Assembly (NCBI GenBank): GCA_902800325.1
Contig: CADCDW010000011.1
Coordinates: forward strand, 1 to 39,202
Direction: 5' to 3'
Origin: an uncultured Lachnospiraceae bacterium
GTDB taxonomy: Bacteria > Bacillota > Clostridia > Lachnospirales > Lachnospiraceae
Length of the DNA stretch: 39,202 nt
Shown here in pieces: positions 16,746-25,605 of this stretch. Each line of letters begins with the position of its first letter. The stretch's first letter is position 1. The notes under the pieces were generated by a model. It did no database searches. It was not told the DNA's origin and saw nothing but the letters and a program-made list of their open reading frames with translations. The translations under genes were made by a program, and so were the position numbers.

Positions 16746-16834
16746 GGACAGAAACCTTGACAAATTTAGGTGCTAAGCAAATCGTAAGCATTAGCGGGAT
16801 TTGCGTGTACCTAAATATGTCAAGATGCCTGTCC
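16746..16834. repeat. 89-bp imperfect inverted repeat (MITE-like or structured leader)
   Basis: Outer arms GGACAG (16746-16751) and CTGTCC (16829-16834) continue inward with CTTGACA against TGTCAAG, then ATTTAGGT against ACCTAAAT, and the centre carries a GCAAATC/GATTTGC pair. Almost the whole stretch between GNAT and the YitT gene can therefore fold into one long hairpin. There is no T-run. It may be a short non-autonomous element, a REP-like repeat or a transcript leader. Confidence 0.8.
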
Positions 16835-16849
16835 CAAAGATGAGGAAAT

Positions 16850-17722
16850 ATGAATATGAAGAAAAAAGATGAAATTTTATCATGGCTTATGATAATAGTC
16901 GGAGCGGTTGTAGCTGCTTTTGCACTTGAGGAATTTCTTGCACCTAACAATATATTTGACGGTGGAGTAACCGGTATAAGTATGATTATAACGCATGTTT
17001 TAAATGATAAGGCCGGGGTGCCGATAAAGCTCGGTTTGCTGGTTATAGTTATAAATCTTCCTTTTATTATATACGGTTTTACGAAAATCGGTAAGAAATT
17101 TATCGCAAAATCTGCTGTTGCGTTGGTTGTTTTTTCTTTTATGACCACGGTGTTTGAGCCGCTTCAAAATGTAACTGAGGACAATATACTTGCGGTTACT
17201 TTTGGTGGAGTATTTTTAGGTATAGGTGTCGGACTTGTGCTGCGAGGCGGTGGAGTCCTTGATGGAACAGAGATTGTGGCGCTTGTATTAAGCAAGAAAT
17301 TTTCTATATCGGTTGGAACACTGATTCTTTTATTTAATGTGATTATATACTCAGTTGCGGGCGCGGTATTTGGACTTGACAGGGGTATGTATTCACTTTT
17401 GATGTATTTTATCACTTCTAAAGTTATAGATATTGTTGAAATGGGTTGGGACAATACCAAGTCTGTAATGATCATAACCTCTGACGGCAGCGGACTTGCC
17501 AGGCTTATATATGAAAAGCTCGGCCGTACTGTTACATTTTTAAAGGGGGAAGGTCTGGTCAGCAAGGATACAAAAGATATCCTCTACTGTGTTGTAACCA
17601 GAGCTGAGATACACGACCTTAAGCTCATAATCAATTCCGTAGAGGGCAGTACATTTACAACTATATCCGATGTATCTGAAATAGTCGGAAATCATATGAA
17701 ATCCAGAGAGAAGAATATTTAA
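16850..17722 (+). CDS. YitT-family membrane protein (DUF161 + DUF2179)
   Basis: 290 residues. Five or six membrane helices fill residues 10-190 (LMIIVGAVVAAFALEEFLAP, LGLLVIVINLPFIIYGF, LAVTFGGVFLGIGVGLVL, GTLILLFNVIIYSVAGAVFG). The C-terminal DUF2179 domain (VMIITSDGSGLARLIYEKLG, ILYCVVTRAEIHDLKLII) is cytoplasmic. The typical DGGVTGISMI and GGGVLDGTEI motifs are present. YitT proteins are integral membrane proteins of unresolved transport role. The ribosome site GATGAGG favours ATG 16850 or 16856. The leader contains the long inverted repeat. Confidence 0.94.
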   Translation: MNMKKKDEILSWLMIIVGAVVAAFALEEFLAPNNIFDGGVTGISMIITHVLNDKAGVPIKLGLLVIVINLPFIIYGFTKIGKKFIAKSAVALVVFSFMTTVFEPLQNVTEDNILAVTFGGVFLGIGVGLVLRGGGVLDGTEIVALVLSKKFSISVGTLILLFNVIIYSVAGAVFGLDRGMYSLLMYFITSKVIDIVEMGWDNTKSVMIITSDGSGLARLIYEKLGRTVTFLKGEGLVSKDTKDILYCVVTRAEIHDLKLIINSVEGSTFTTISDVSEIVGNHMKSREKNI

Positions 17723-17773
17723 TTGAAAGATATTGATAATAGTTTTGTTTACCAATAAAAATATTAAGACAGA

Positions 17774-17959
17774 ATGCTTGATATAATCTATTACAAATTA
17801 TTATGGAATGAGGCGATATTGAAGATAGTAAATGCTTTATCGGAAAAAGAAAAAATGTCCGGATATCGTTTGAGCAAAGAAAGTGGTGTACCGATGACCA
17901 CAATAACGGATATATGCAGTGGAAAAGCATATCCTGAACGTCACATTTGTTTGACATAA
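17774..17959 (+). pseudogene. XRE-type HTH protein, truncated
   Basis: 61 residues: LKIVNALSEKEKMSGYRLSK, then ESGVPMTTITDICSGKA is the first three helices of a XRE/Cro domain, but the frame then diverges (YPERHICLT) and stops, missing the last two helices. No good ribosome site. Its tail overlaps the promoter of the following operon, so it is probably a remnant. Confidence 0.6.
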
Positions 17960-17979
17960 CAGTCGCTGTACTTTATAAT
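17951..17979 (+). promoter_or_regulatory. Consensus sigma-A promoter for the c-di-GMP operon
   Basis: TTGACA (17951-17956) and TATAAT (17974-17979) with 17-bp spacing. The leader to ATG 18068 is about 80 nt. Confidence 0.83.
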
Positions 17980-18067
17980 TCAATTAACTGTATCTATTTG
18001 TTATTTTGCGAATAGTATAATGATGATTTTAATTGATTTGTATGGGGATATTTGAGGGTATTTTAAT

Positions 18068-19459
18068 ATGAAAAAAAGAAAACTACGTTATTCAGCCAAA
18101 TATACTATATTGATAAGTATATTTTTATTGGCGGTTAATTTCATACTTGGATATGTTTTGATGAAACAGTCCAGAGCGGCTATGACAAAGCTTATTAACG
18201 AGCGTATGCTGGATGTTTCCAATATAGCTGCGTCTTCTTTGGATGGAGATATGCTTGCATCTATAGGTGAGGACGATATGGGGAGCGACGCATACAACGA
18301 GATTGTAAAGGAACTCAGAAGATATCAGGACAATATAGATCTTTCGTATATCTATACCGTCAAAAATATGGGTGGTAAGCATTTCGGATTTATCATTGAT
18401 CCGGATCCCGTTGATCCGGGCGCATATGGTGAGGAGATTGTTTACACCGAAGCACTTTATAATGCATGGCTTGGAACTCCCGGTGTTGATACCGAGGCAT
18501 TTGTAGACCGATGGGGTACATTTTACAGTGCCTACAGTCCTGTGTTTGATTCTGATGGTGATGTAGTGGCTATAGTGGGTGTCGATTTTGATGCCACATG
18601 GTACGAAAAGCAGATTAAAAGATATGCGCTTTCAGTTATTCTTGTAAGCATAATATCACTGTTTATAGGTGCTGCTACCGTAATACTTATCACTTCTCAG
18701 ATAAGAAGACGTCTGAATGGCGTTTATAATGACCTTTCCTCGCTTGCAACAGATGTTGAGCATCTTAGCAAAGAGATGGCAGCGAGTTCCAATTACACTC
18801 CTACAACAGACAAACTTACATCTGATGATATGGAATTATATACATCTGACTCAAATGATATCCGTAATCTTTCAAATGATTCTATAGATGCGCTTGGTGA
18901 TAAGATAAATCTTATGCACACTGAGATGACACATTATATTTCTTATGTTCACGAACAGGCTTATACTGATCCTATGACAGGGGTTGGAAACAAGACAGCA
19001 TATCTTGAAATGGTGAAAAATCTCAACTACAAAATCGACAATAAGAAGGCTGCTTTTGCGACTGTAGTTTTTGATGTAAATGGTCTTAAAACGGTAAATG
19101 ATAATCTTGGCCATGAATACGGAGATATGATTATATGCGATACGGCGCTTATAATAAAAAGAGTATTTGGGTCTGCTCAAATATTCAGAATAGGCGGAGA
19201 TGAGTTTATAGCTATAATGGAAGGGCGTTATACTGATAAATACGTGCTTGAATTGTTTAAGCAGCTTGACAGGGAGCTTGAATCGTTTAATGCAAATGAA
19301 AAAAATTATGAAATGACACTTTCGTTTTCAAAGGGGGCATCTGTGTTTAATGCTGATGAGGATACCGAATATCAGGCAGTATTTAAGCGGGCTGATGTGG
19401 CTATGTATGCAAACAAAGGGCAGTATTACAGACAGTTCGGTGACAGAAGACAAAGATGA
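18068..19459 (+). CDS. Membrane-bound Cache-type diguanylate cyclase (GGDEF)
   Basis: 463 residues. A first membrane helix (15-33) and a second near 180-202 (YALSVILVSIISLFIGAATV) enclose a ~145-residue extracellular Cache-like sensor (DLSYIYTVKNMGGKHFGFII, GVDFDATWYEKQ). A HAMP-like, Ser/Asp-rich linker leads to a GGDEF domain: AYTDPMTGVGNKTAYLE, VVFDVNGLKTVNDNLGHEYG, then RIGGDEFIA (GGDEF 376-380). The active-site signature is intact, so c-di-GMP synthesis is expected. There is no RxxD inhibitory site five residues before GGDEF, so product feedback is probably absent. It is 38 nt before an EAL gene that may hydrolyse its product. Confidence 0.93.
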   Translation: MKKRKLRYSAKYTILISIFLLAVNFILGYVLMKQSRAAMTKLINERMLDVSNIAASSLDGDMLASIGEDDMGSDAYNEIVKELRRYQDNIDLSYIYTVKNMGGKHFGFIIDPDPVDPGAYGEEIVYTEALYNAWLGTPGVDTEAFVDRWGTFYSAYSPVFDSDGDVVAIVGVDFDATWYEKQIKRYALSVILVSIISLFIGAATVILITSQIRRRLNGVYNDLSSLATDVEHLSKEMAASSNYTPTTDKLTSDDMELYTSDSNDIRNLSNDSIDALGDKINLMHTEMTHYISYVHEQAYTDPMTGVGNKTAYLEMVKNLNYKIDNKKAAFATVVFDVNGLKTVNDNLGHEYGDMIICDTALIIKRVFGSAQIFRIGGDEFIAIMEGRYTDKYVLELFKQLDRELESFNANEKNYEMTLSFSKGASVFNADEDTEYQAVFKRADVAMYANKGQYYRQFGDRRQR

Positions 19460-19497
19460 TGCCGAGGGTATATAAAGACATGTAAAGGAGAAGTGCT

Positions 19498-21183
19498 ATG
19501 GATGAGGATAAAAGGGCAAAATATACATATCTGTTTGAAAAAATGATTAGTACCATGACCGATCCGGAAAACTTTGTCAGACAGGAATTTGTTGATCTGC
19601 TTGCCGAGATATGTGAGCTTTTTCATATAGCAAAGGGTGTTACTGAATTCTATAAAAATGAAAGAGAAGAGCGGGAAGGCGTGGGAGAGATTCTTATTGA
19701 TTATGATAACGGACATGGCGAGAAAGTTGTTATAGCCAAGAGAATCGTAACAAAAACAAAGGCAGTTATCAAGGGTACGCTTTACTGCGCGGCGGATGAA
19801 CCGCCTTATTCGGACGAAGAGATTGAAAAGCTGGATATCATAATAAGAGCACTTTTAAGCTTCATAAGTCGAAACAGACTTTTAGCTACAGTTGAGCAAC
19901 TGGCTTTTTATGATGAAGATGGATATCCTAATCTGAATTATTTTGTGAGGCATCTGGATTATCTGATAGCCAAAGGAAAAGTATATAACAAAGCCATAAT
20001 TCTATATAATCTCAGACAATTTTCCGTCGTGAACAGAGAGATAGGCAGAGAATTCGGCGATATAGCGATGAAAAATTATTATCTTAGGATTAAATCGGTT
20101 TTAGACGATGATGGTTCGCTTTGTCGTATGGGCGGCGATAATTTTGTAATAGTAATTGACAGCGAGAGGCTGGAAAGTGTTATTGACATTATAAACGGGT
20201 GCCCGATCGTTTACGATAAAGATGATGAAAAGCGAGTTATGATATCTGCGGCAGCGGGTATATTTGTCGTGCCTTTTGATTTTGAATTTAAAAAACCCGG
20301 AGAGTTGTTTGAAAAGGCATATATAGCCATGCAATATGCAAAGATCGAACAAAAAGGTACGATAGTTTATAATGACAACAAGATGCGTGAAAACAGAAAG
20401 AAAATTCTTGAAATGAGAAGAGTATTTCCGACTGCCCTTGAGAATAAAGAGTTTAAAGCATTTTATCAGCCTAAGGTCGATGTAAACACAGGTGAGATAG
20501 TGGGAGCAGAAGCACTGTGCCGATGGATAAGGGATAAAAAAGTAGTGCCGCCTATGGATTTCATACCGATACTTGAACAAAATATGGATATATGCAAACT
20601 TGACTTTTATATGCTTGACACGGTTTGCAAGGATCTTATGAGGTGGATATCGGAGGACAGAAAACCGGTCAGAATATCTGTAAATCTGTCAAGAAAGCAT
20701 CTGGTTGATGCTGATATATTTACACATATTATGGAGATAATTGAAAAAAATAAAGTTCCGCATGAATATATTGAAATAGAGCTTACAGAAACAACCAACG
20801 ATGCCGAATTCCGTGATTTAAAACAGCTTGTTCAAAATCTTCAAAAGGAAGGTATAGCTACTTCGGTCGATGATTTTGGTATGGGATATTCATCACTTAA
20901 TCTTATAAGAGAAATTCCTTGGAATATCCTTAAGGTGGACAAGAGTTTCCTTCCGGTTGATGATGAAAACAGCAATGTAACGAGCCTTATGTACAAACAT
21001 GTTATAGCCATGGCACTTGATATGGGGCTTGAATGTGTGACTGAGGGTGTTGAAACCGGTGATCAGGTTGAAATACTTAAGGAAAATAAATGTCGTATCG
21101 CTCAGGGATACTATTTTGATAAACCTCTTAAAGTAGATGAATTTGAAGAACGGCTTAAAGTACGTAAGTATGATACTATATAG
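19498..21183 (+). CDS. Degenerate GGDEF-EAL protein, c-di-GMP phosphodiesterase
   Basis: 561 residues. Residues 1-125 form a GAF-like sensor region, 130-270 a degenerate cyclase domain whose signature reads GGDNF (212-216), so cyclase activity is unlikely. Residues 300-555 form an EAL domain with intact catalytic features: GAEALCRW (E338), SVNLSRKHL, IEIELTETT, SVDDFGMGYSSLN, ILKVDKSFLP, VTEGVETGDQ and AQGYYFDKPL. It should hydrolyse c-di-GMP, perhaps with GTP bound to the dead GGDEF acting as an activator, as known for other proteins of this layout. No membrane segment. AAAGGAG precedes ATG. Confidence 0.93.
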   Translation: MDEDKRAKYTYLFEKMISTMTDPENFVRQEFVDLLAEICELFHIAKGVTEFYKNEREEREGVGEILIDYDNGHGEKVVIAKRIVTKTKAVIKGTLYCAADEPPYSDEEIEKLDIIIRALLSFISRNRLLATVEQLAFYDEDGYPNLNYFVRHLDYLIAKGKVYNKAIILYNLRQFSVVNREIGREFGDIAMKNYYLRIKSVLDDDGSLCRMGGDNFVIVIDSERLESVIDIINGCPIVYDKDDEKRVMISAAAGIFVVPFDFEFKKPGELFEKAYIAMQYAKIEQKGTIVYNDNKMRENRKKILEMRRVFPTALENKEFKAFYQPKVDVNTGEIVGAEALCRWIRDKKVVPPMDFIPILEQNMDICKLDFYMLDTVCKDLMRWISEDRKPVRISVNLSRKHLVDADIFTHIMEIIEKNKVPHEYIEIELTETTNDAEFRDLKQLVQNLQKEGIATSVDDFGMGYSSLNLIREIPWNILKVDKSFLPVDDENSNVTSLMYKHVIAMALDMGLECVTEGVETGDQVEILKENKCRIAQGYYFDKPLKVDEFEERLKVRKYDTI

Positions 21184-21204
21184 TTTATGTAGTCGGGGAT
21201 AGAA

Positions 21205-21888
21205 ATGAAGAAGAATATTAACGGAAAATTATATGGTATAGGAGTCGGACCGGGAGATCCGGAACTTATCACGCTTAAAGCTATGAAGTTTATGAAAAAG
21301 GCAGAAGTTATAGCCTGTCCGGCAAAAGACGGTGAACCCGGAGTTGCATATGGTATAGCCCAAAAGGTATATCCGAATATAACAGATAAAGAGTGTCTGT
21401 TGCTTAACTTTCCTATGGAAAAATCAGAGTGGGAAATAGCACATAAGACGGCTGCCGAAAAAATAATTAATGAGCTTTCGACAGGAAAAGATGTTGCAAT
21501 GCTTACTCTGGGTGACACGGGCTTTTTTTCGACATTTTTTTATGTGGCTGAAATCGTAAAAGATAAAGGTTTTGAGGTAGAGATAATTAATGGGATTCCC
21601 TCATTTTGTGCTATATTTGCAAAGCTTAAAATACCGGCGTGTTTAGGAGATGAGCCGGTTTTGATAACAGCGGGTGAATATCGGGATTTTGAAGGAACGC
21701 TTATAATAATGAAGGCAGGTAGAATGCTTAAGACGATTAAGGAGAAGCTTATTAAGGAGAAGCTTGCCGGCAGTAAAAGGCAGATTTATCTGGTTGAAAA
21801 CTGCGGCATGGAGGATGAGAAGGTATATGAAGGGCTTGATGCTATACCGGATAAGGCAGGCTACTTTTCCATTCTTATTATAAAATAA
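21205..21888 (+). CDS. cbiL: Precorrin-2 / cobalt-factor II C20-methyltransferase
   Basis: 227 residues, the normal length of CbiL/CobI. The SAM-dependent tetrapyrrole methylase signature is at the N-terminus (LYGIGVGPGDPELITLKA), followed by LLLNFPMEKSEW, MLTLGDTGFFSTFFYVAEIV and NGIPSFCAIFAKLKIPACLG. It adds the C20 methyl group during corrin ring formation. It starts 21 nt after the EAL gene in what looks like the same transcript, and no other cobalamin gene is in the window. It is therefore either displaced from a cobalamin cluster or works together with genes elsewhere. No cobalamin riboswitch is seen upstream. Confidence 0.9.
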   Translation: MKKNINGKLYGIGVGPGDPELITLKAMKFMKKAEVIACPAKDGEPGVAYGIAQKVYPNITDKECLLLNFPMEKSEWEIAHKTAAEKIINELSTGKDVAMLTLGDTGFFSTFFYVAEIVKDKGFEVEIINGIPSFCAIFAKLKIPACLGDEPVLITAGEYRDFEGTLIIMKAGRMLKTIKEKLIKEKLAGSKRQIYLVENCGMEDEKVYEGLDAIPDKAGYFSILIIK

Positions 21889-22039
21889 AAAGCGTAGTTT
21901 GTTACATATTTGTTGTGTTTTGATTATATTGACATACTTTTTTTGCAAAACGAATGTTAATAATAAATCATTTAGGTAATTGCGAAACTCGTAACCGAGT
22001 TTTACAATCTTGAATTAAAATATGAAAGGAATTATTAAA

Positions 22040-22426
22040 ATGAAAAAGAATAATTAAAAAAAATTAGCAGTTTTAACTGCGACAGCTCTTGTTTTAACAA
22101 CCGGCATGGTTGCTTGCGGCGATAAAAAGCAAAGTGATAAATCTACAACTAAAGAAGCTGCAGATGATACGTCTTCTTCAGAAGTATTTTTTACTGTCAA
22201 CGGAGTCGAGGTTAAGCAGGGTGCTGTATGGGCTGATGTAAAGGATACGCTTGGCGATGAAGCTAAACCGTCTGATACTATAGAACCGTGTGACGGTGGA
22301 GATTATATCCAGATTATACATTATTATGAAGGTGCAGAGATTACAACACTTAGAGATGAAAGCATAATTGGCATTTCTATGACCACAGACAGCAAAGATG
22401 TGTATGCAAATGCCTCAGTAAGGTAA
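22040..22426 (+). pseudogene. Small lipoprotein with a stop codon in the signal peptide
   Basis: From ATG 22040 (AAAGGAATT upstream) the frame reads MKKNN, then TAA (22055-22057), then KKLAVLTATALVLTTGMVAC, a textbook lipoprotein signal with lipobox. About 105 residues follow (VFFTVNGVEVKQGAVWADVK, IEPCDGGDYIQIIHYYEGAE), a small beta-rich secreted domain. The stop removes the signal peptide. The next ATG (22106) would start inside the lipobox and give a cytoplasmic product. No alternative ATG, GTG or TTG lies between the stop and the hydrophobic core. The frame is otherwise intact, so the inactivation looks recent or is a base-call error (AATTAAAAAAA is a homopolymer-rich context). Confidence 0.75.
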
Positions 22427-22487
22427 GATGCCATGTCTTCATACAGAAGATGAATTATGAATTATGTATGAAAGGAGTGTCAAGTTT

Positions 22488-23084
22488 ATGAAAAATATAA
22501 GATTTTATGAAGCGGAAAAGTATGGTACGTCAGAATATGAAAAGATAGAAGATATGATATATAAGACAAAGGAAGAAAAATCCGGTAATGTGCAAAGTCT
22601 GGCACTAAAGCAATGTGAGGATGATAATCTGGCAGACAGACTGAAAAAGTCTGATGGCTGGAAAAAAGGAACCGGGGAGCTTCTTGAGGATTATTTGATA
22701 CTTACATATGAAGGGAAAATGTATTACCGTGATATAGAAAGTATTGATACGGAAGATGATGTTGTATTTGAAGACTGTTATCCTGATACAGACGAAGCAA
22801 ATATGATTTATGTTACATCGATAGTTTTTGAGCCTGAGCCGGAATTTGAAGAAAATGAGCCTGCGGATTCATTTATTTCGCAGTATCCTTTGGAAGATAT
22901 ATTGGATGAGTTCTATGTGTATTGTTACGACAGTTATGATAAAGAGAATGAATCTGATAAAGAGAATTCATATATAGAATTTGCAAGTGATGACATAGAG
23001 GATATCAGGAATGTTTTATCAATTATCGGAAAACATGTTTATAATAAAACGGAAGGTGACTATGATATACTTAAGATAGAATAG
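22488..23084 (+). CDS. Acidic hypothetical protein
   Basis: 198 residues from ATG 22488 (AAAGGAG 9-10 nt upstream; the ATG at 22464 has no site). Strongly acidic, with many Asp/Glu and Tyr (DIESIDTEDDVVFEDCYPDT, EPEPEFEENEPADSFISQY). Cytoplasmic. Composition resembles immunity or SMI1/SUKH-like proteins but I see no diagnostic motif, so the family stays open. Separated by 60 nt from the broken lipoprotein gene. Confidence 0.65.
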   Translation: MKNIRFYEAEKYGTSEYEKIEDMIYKTKEEKSGNVQSLALKQCEDDNLADRLKKSDGWKKGTGELLEDYLILTYEGKMYYRDIESIDTEDDVVFEDCYPDTDEANMIYVTSIVFEPEPEFEENEPADSFISQYPLEDILDEFYVYCYDSYDKENESDKENSYIEFASDDIEDIRNVLSIIGKHVYNKTEGDYDILKIE

Positions 23085-23095
23085 GAGAAGAGTAT

Positions 23096-23164
23096 ATGTC
23101 ATATATCAGAGATTTAAAACCGGATATGGAATGGATTGCTAAGAAATGTATATACTGTATTTGA
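23096..23164 (+). pseudogene. 22-codon ORF, N-terminal fragment
   Basis: ATG 23096 has a good AGGAG site 7 nt upstream and gives MSYIRDLKPDMEWIAKKCIY, then stops. The MSYIRDL start is typical of NUDIX-type proteins, so this may be the beginning of a deleted gene. It overlaps the start of the S41 peptidase gene in another frame and could also influence its translation. Confidence 0.35.
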
Positions 23165-24867
23165 CTGCGAAAACTTCATATGGGATTTATTCAATTAGCA
23201 TATTACTTTATACGATTGTACTTGCATTTATATGTCCCAAACTTATTCGAAAAGATAAATATGCTATTGTTGTGTTCTTATGTATTTTACCTGTTTTATC
23301 TGCGGCAGTTCATTTTGCAATAAATGGAAAGATTACTTTTTGGGCATATAAATATCTGTATCTGGAATCGGTTATGCCGCTTGTTATAGCTATTCCGGGA
23401 AAGAAGAAGGTGTTTTTATCAGCTAAGTCCATCGTTTCAATCTTTGCAACTCTTGGGACATGTGCTTATTTCATTCTTTTAGCCACGTCATCACCCATGA
23501 TTCACAATTATACCCGATATAGTTATACCGAGAGCTTTAAGAAAATGCTGGAAACATTAGAGGATGAATATTGTTTAAGCAGCTGGAAAAAGATTGACTA
23601 TGATTCTTTGCTTGAGGAGTATCTGCCGAGGGTTGAGGAAGCGGAAAAAAATCATGACGAGGCAGCATATGCAGCTGTGGTTAATGAAGTAACTTACAGA
23701 TTCTATGATTCTCATGTTTGTACGGATATATCTTCAAAAGAAATTTATATTAAAACTTGTGAATATTTCGCCGGAAATGATTACGGTCTTTCGATGATAG
23801 GGACTGATGACGGCAAGGTGATTGCGATATGCGTTGAATCCGAGGACGGATTTATATATGAAGAACCCTCTGATCTGAATGAACTGGGGATACATAACGG
23901 AACCGAAATCACATCATGGGATGGTCAGGATATACATGATGCGATAAATGATACGGAGTGTATATTTCCCGGACTTCAGTTTCCTGTAAAAAGCAATGAG
24001 GATTTGTTTCGACCGCTTTTTCTTGCGGGAAAAGGCGGAGAAAATGTAGAAATAACATTTATCGATGATGATGGAAATGAAAAAAGTGCCCGGCTAAAAA
24101 AACTTGGTACTTATGATGACCGCCTGACGTGTTCGTTAATAAGACTTCTCCACACAAATACGGATTATCCGAATTTCTATTACAAAATGATAGATGAAAA
24201 GTGCGGATACCTGTACATCAGCGCCGAAGATTTTGATATGCTTTCTGATAATATAGCTGTTGCAAGAAAGGGCTATTATCCGAAACTTGTAAAATATTAT
24301 GCTGATATAATTGAGGAGCTTAAGGCGCAGGGAATGGAATATCTGGTGGTGGATATCAGAAATAACAGTGGTGGTTATGATAATGTTGCCGGTGCCCTTG
24401 CATCGCTTTTTACAGAAGAAAAGAAAGATATGTTTTCGTTGGGATATGAAGATGAATCGGGATATCATATTACTGAGAATCATTATATTTTCCCAGATGG
24501 AAGATATAAGGAGCTTCTGGTTGCTGTTCTGGTAAACGCAAATTGTGTGAGTGCAGGAGACGGGATGGCAAAATTCCTGGGGGATTGCCCCAATGTAACA
24601 CTTATGGGAATTACCGCAAGCGGTGGAGTTAATCAGAACAATGGGGGATACATATATCTCACAGAAAACATTAGTGTTGAATATCCAGTGTTTTTATCTC
24701 TCTCATCGGAAGGTGTGCCGCTGATCGATACAGACTATACCAGAGAAAACAGGATACCTCTCGATATAAATATACCTGTCACAAAAGAAAATGCAATACG
24801 GCTTTTCTCTATGGATGGTGTAGATATTGAACTTGAGTATGCTGTTCATTATCTTGAGGAAAAATAG
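23146..24867 (+). CDS. Membrane-anchored S41-family peptidase
   Basis: 573 residues. Three to four N-terminal membrane segments (YSISILLYTIVLAFICPKLI, IVVFLCILPVLSAAVHFAI, IVSIFATLGTCAYFILLAT) precede an extracytoplasmic region with a PDZ-like part (SDLNELGIHNGTEITSWDGQ) and an S41 catalytic domain: DIRNNSGGYDNVAGA, and NANCVSAGDGMAKFLGD with the nucleophile at about Ser469. S41 (C-terminal processing or tricorn-core type) peptidases use a Ser-Lys/His arrangement. The general base is not obvious here. The ATG at 23146 lacks a clear ribosome site and the first helix begins at once, so the true 5' end may have been lost. The frame stays open after the stop into a remnant. Confidence 0.8.
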   Translation: MYILYLTAKTSYGIYSISILLYTIVLAFICPKLIRKDKYAIVVFLCILPVLSAAVHFAINGKITFWAYKYLYLESVMPLVIAIPGKKKVFLSAKSIVSIFATLGTCAYFILLATSSPMIHNYTRYSYTESFKKMLETLEDEYCLSSWKKIDYDSLLEEYLPRVEEAEKNHDEAAYAAVVNEVTYRFYDSHVCTDISSKEIYIKTCEYFAGNDYGLSMIGTDDGKVIAICVESEDGFIYEEPSDLNELGIHNGTEITSWDGQDIHDAINDTECIFPGLQFPVKSNEDLFRPLFLAGKGGENVEITFIDDDGNEKSARLKKLGTYDDRLTCSLIRLLHTNTDYPNFYYKMIDEKCGYLYISAEDFDMLSDNIAVARKGYYPKLVKYYADIIEELKAQGMEYLVVDIRNNSGGYDNVAGALASLFTEEKKDMFSLGYEDESGYHITENHYIFPDGRYKELLVAVLVNANCVSAGDGMAKFLGDCPNVTLMGITASGGVNQNNGGYIYLTENISVEYPVFLSLSSEGVPLIDTDYTRENRIPLDINIPVTKENAIRLFSMDGVDIELEYAVHYLEEK

Positions 24868-25065
24868 AATTCATATTTTGACAGAAGACAATTGGATTCG
24901 ATTGTCATTGAGTCAGAATATGTTATGGAATCACATGGTGAAAATCCTGTATATATTTTATTCAATCGCGACTGGGGCGGAGAGGACACGGAAGATAACG
25001 GTGTTGCTGTGCTGATTGAAGATGGAGAAGTTACGGAAGTTGGTTATAAAGATATTGCTTTCTGA
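24868..25065 (+). pseudogene. C-terminal gene remnant after the S41 gene
   Basis: The S41 frame continues past its TAG as NSYFDRRQLDSIVIESEYVM, then GENPVYILFNRDWGGEDTED and NGVAVLIEDGEVTEVGYKDIAF to TGA 25063-25065. It reads like the intact end of a different small protein (a DUF2004/DUF6985-like FNRDWGGED...NGVAV pattern) whose start is missing. The only ATG (24925) would give 46 residues and has no ribosome site. Confidence 0.5.
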
Positions 25066-25095
25066 TTATTATCAGCAGGATAAAGGTTAACGTCT

Positions 25096-25605
25096 ATGTT
25101 TTACGGAAAATCAAGAGGCCAACGGCGAAAATTAAAAAGGTTGCTGAAAAATATTGCCGATATAGAGCCATATAAAAATATTGATGAAATAAATAGGGGA
25201 TTCGAACATTTTCATGTACCATGTTCAGTATGGTTGGATATGCCCAAAACCTCTTCAAAGATAAAGACAGAGTTTTTTAAAGCGTGGATAAGAAAAACAG
25301 AAGAAATACTTAAGGCAAAACCTGAAGATTTGCAATTCTGCAAGGTTGTTTGTTTTCTGTGCACCCCTGATGTACTAGGATCACAGATTATTATATTTTA
25401 TGATCAGAAGTATTATGACACTTTCTGGAACAGGCATGGCGGTTATCAGGACTGGTCAAGGATTCCTGAGGGCCGTTCACTTATGAAAGAAAGGAATTTC
25501 GAAACAGAATTAAAAGAATTTGGTTTCAAAGAGACACTTACGGATGAGGATTATACAGTTGTTTATCATTTATGGTTTTATGGTGAAGTGAAAGAAGGTT
25601 TTTAG
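25096..25605 (+). CDS. DUF3916-like protein
   Basis: 169 residues. The pattern RGQRRKLKRLLKNIADIEPY, a WLDMPKTSSKIKTEFFKAWI region, VVCFLCTPDVLGSQIIIFYD and YYDTFWNRHGGYQDW agrees with DUF3916, a family of unknown role often found singly among immunity-type genes. Cytoplasmic. A GGATAAAGG region lies before the ATG. It stands among broken genes, suggesting a recombining accessory zone. Confidence 0.62.
   Translation: MFYGKSRGQRRKLKRLLKNIADIEPYKNIDEINRGFEHFHVPCSVWLDMPKTSSKIKTEFFKAWIRKTEEILKAKPEDLQFCKVVCFLCTPDVLGSQIIIFYDQKYYDTFWNRHGGYQDWSRIPEGRSLMKERNFETELKEFGFKETLTDEDYTVVYHLWFYGEVKEGF

Noticed and set aside
21889..22039. Cobalamin riboswitch or attenuator near cbiL
   Set aside because: No B12-box-like or conserved helical arrangement is visible upstream or downstream of the gene.
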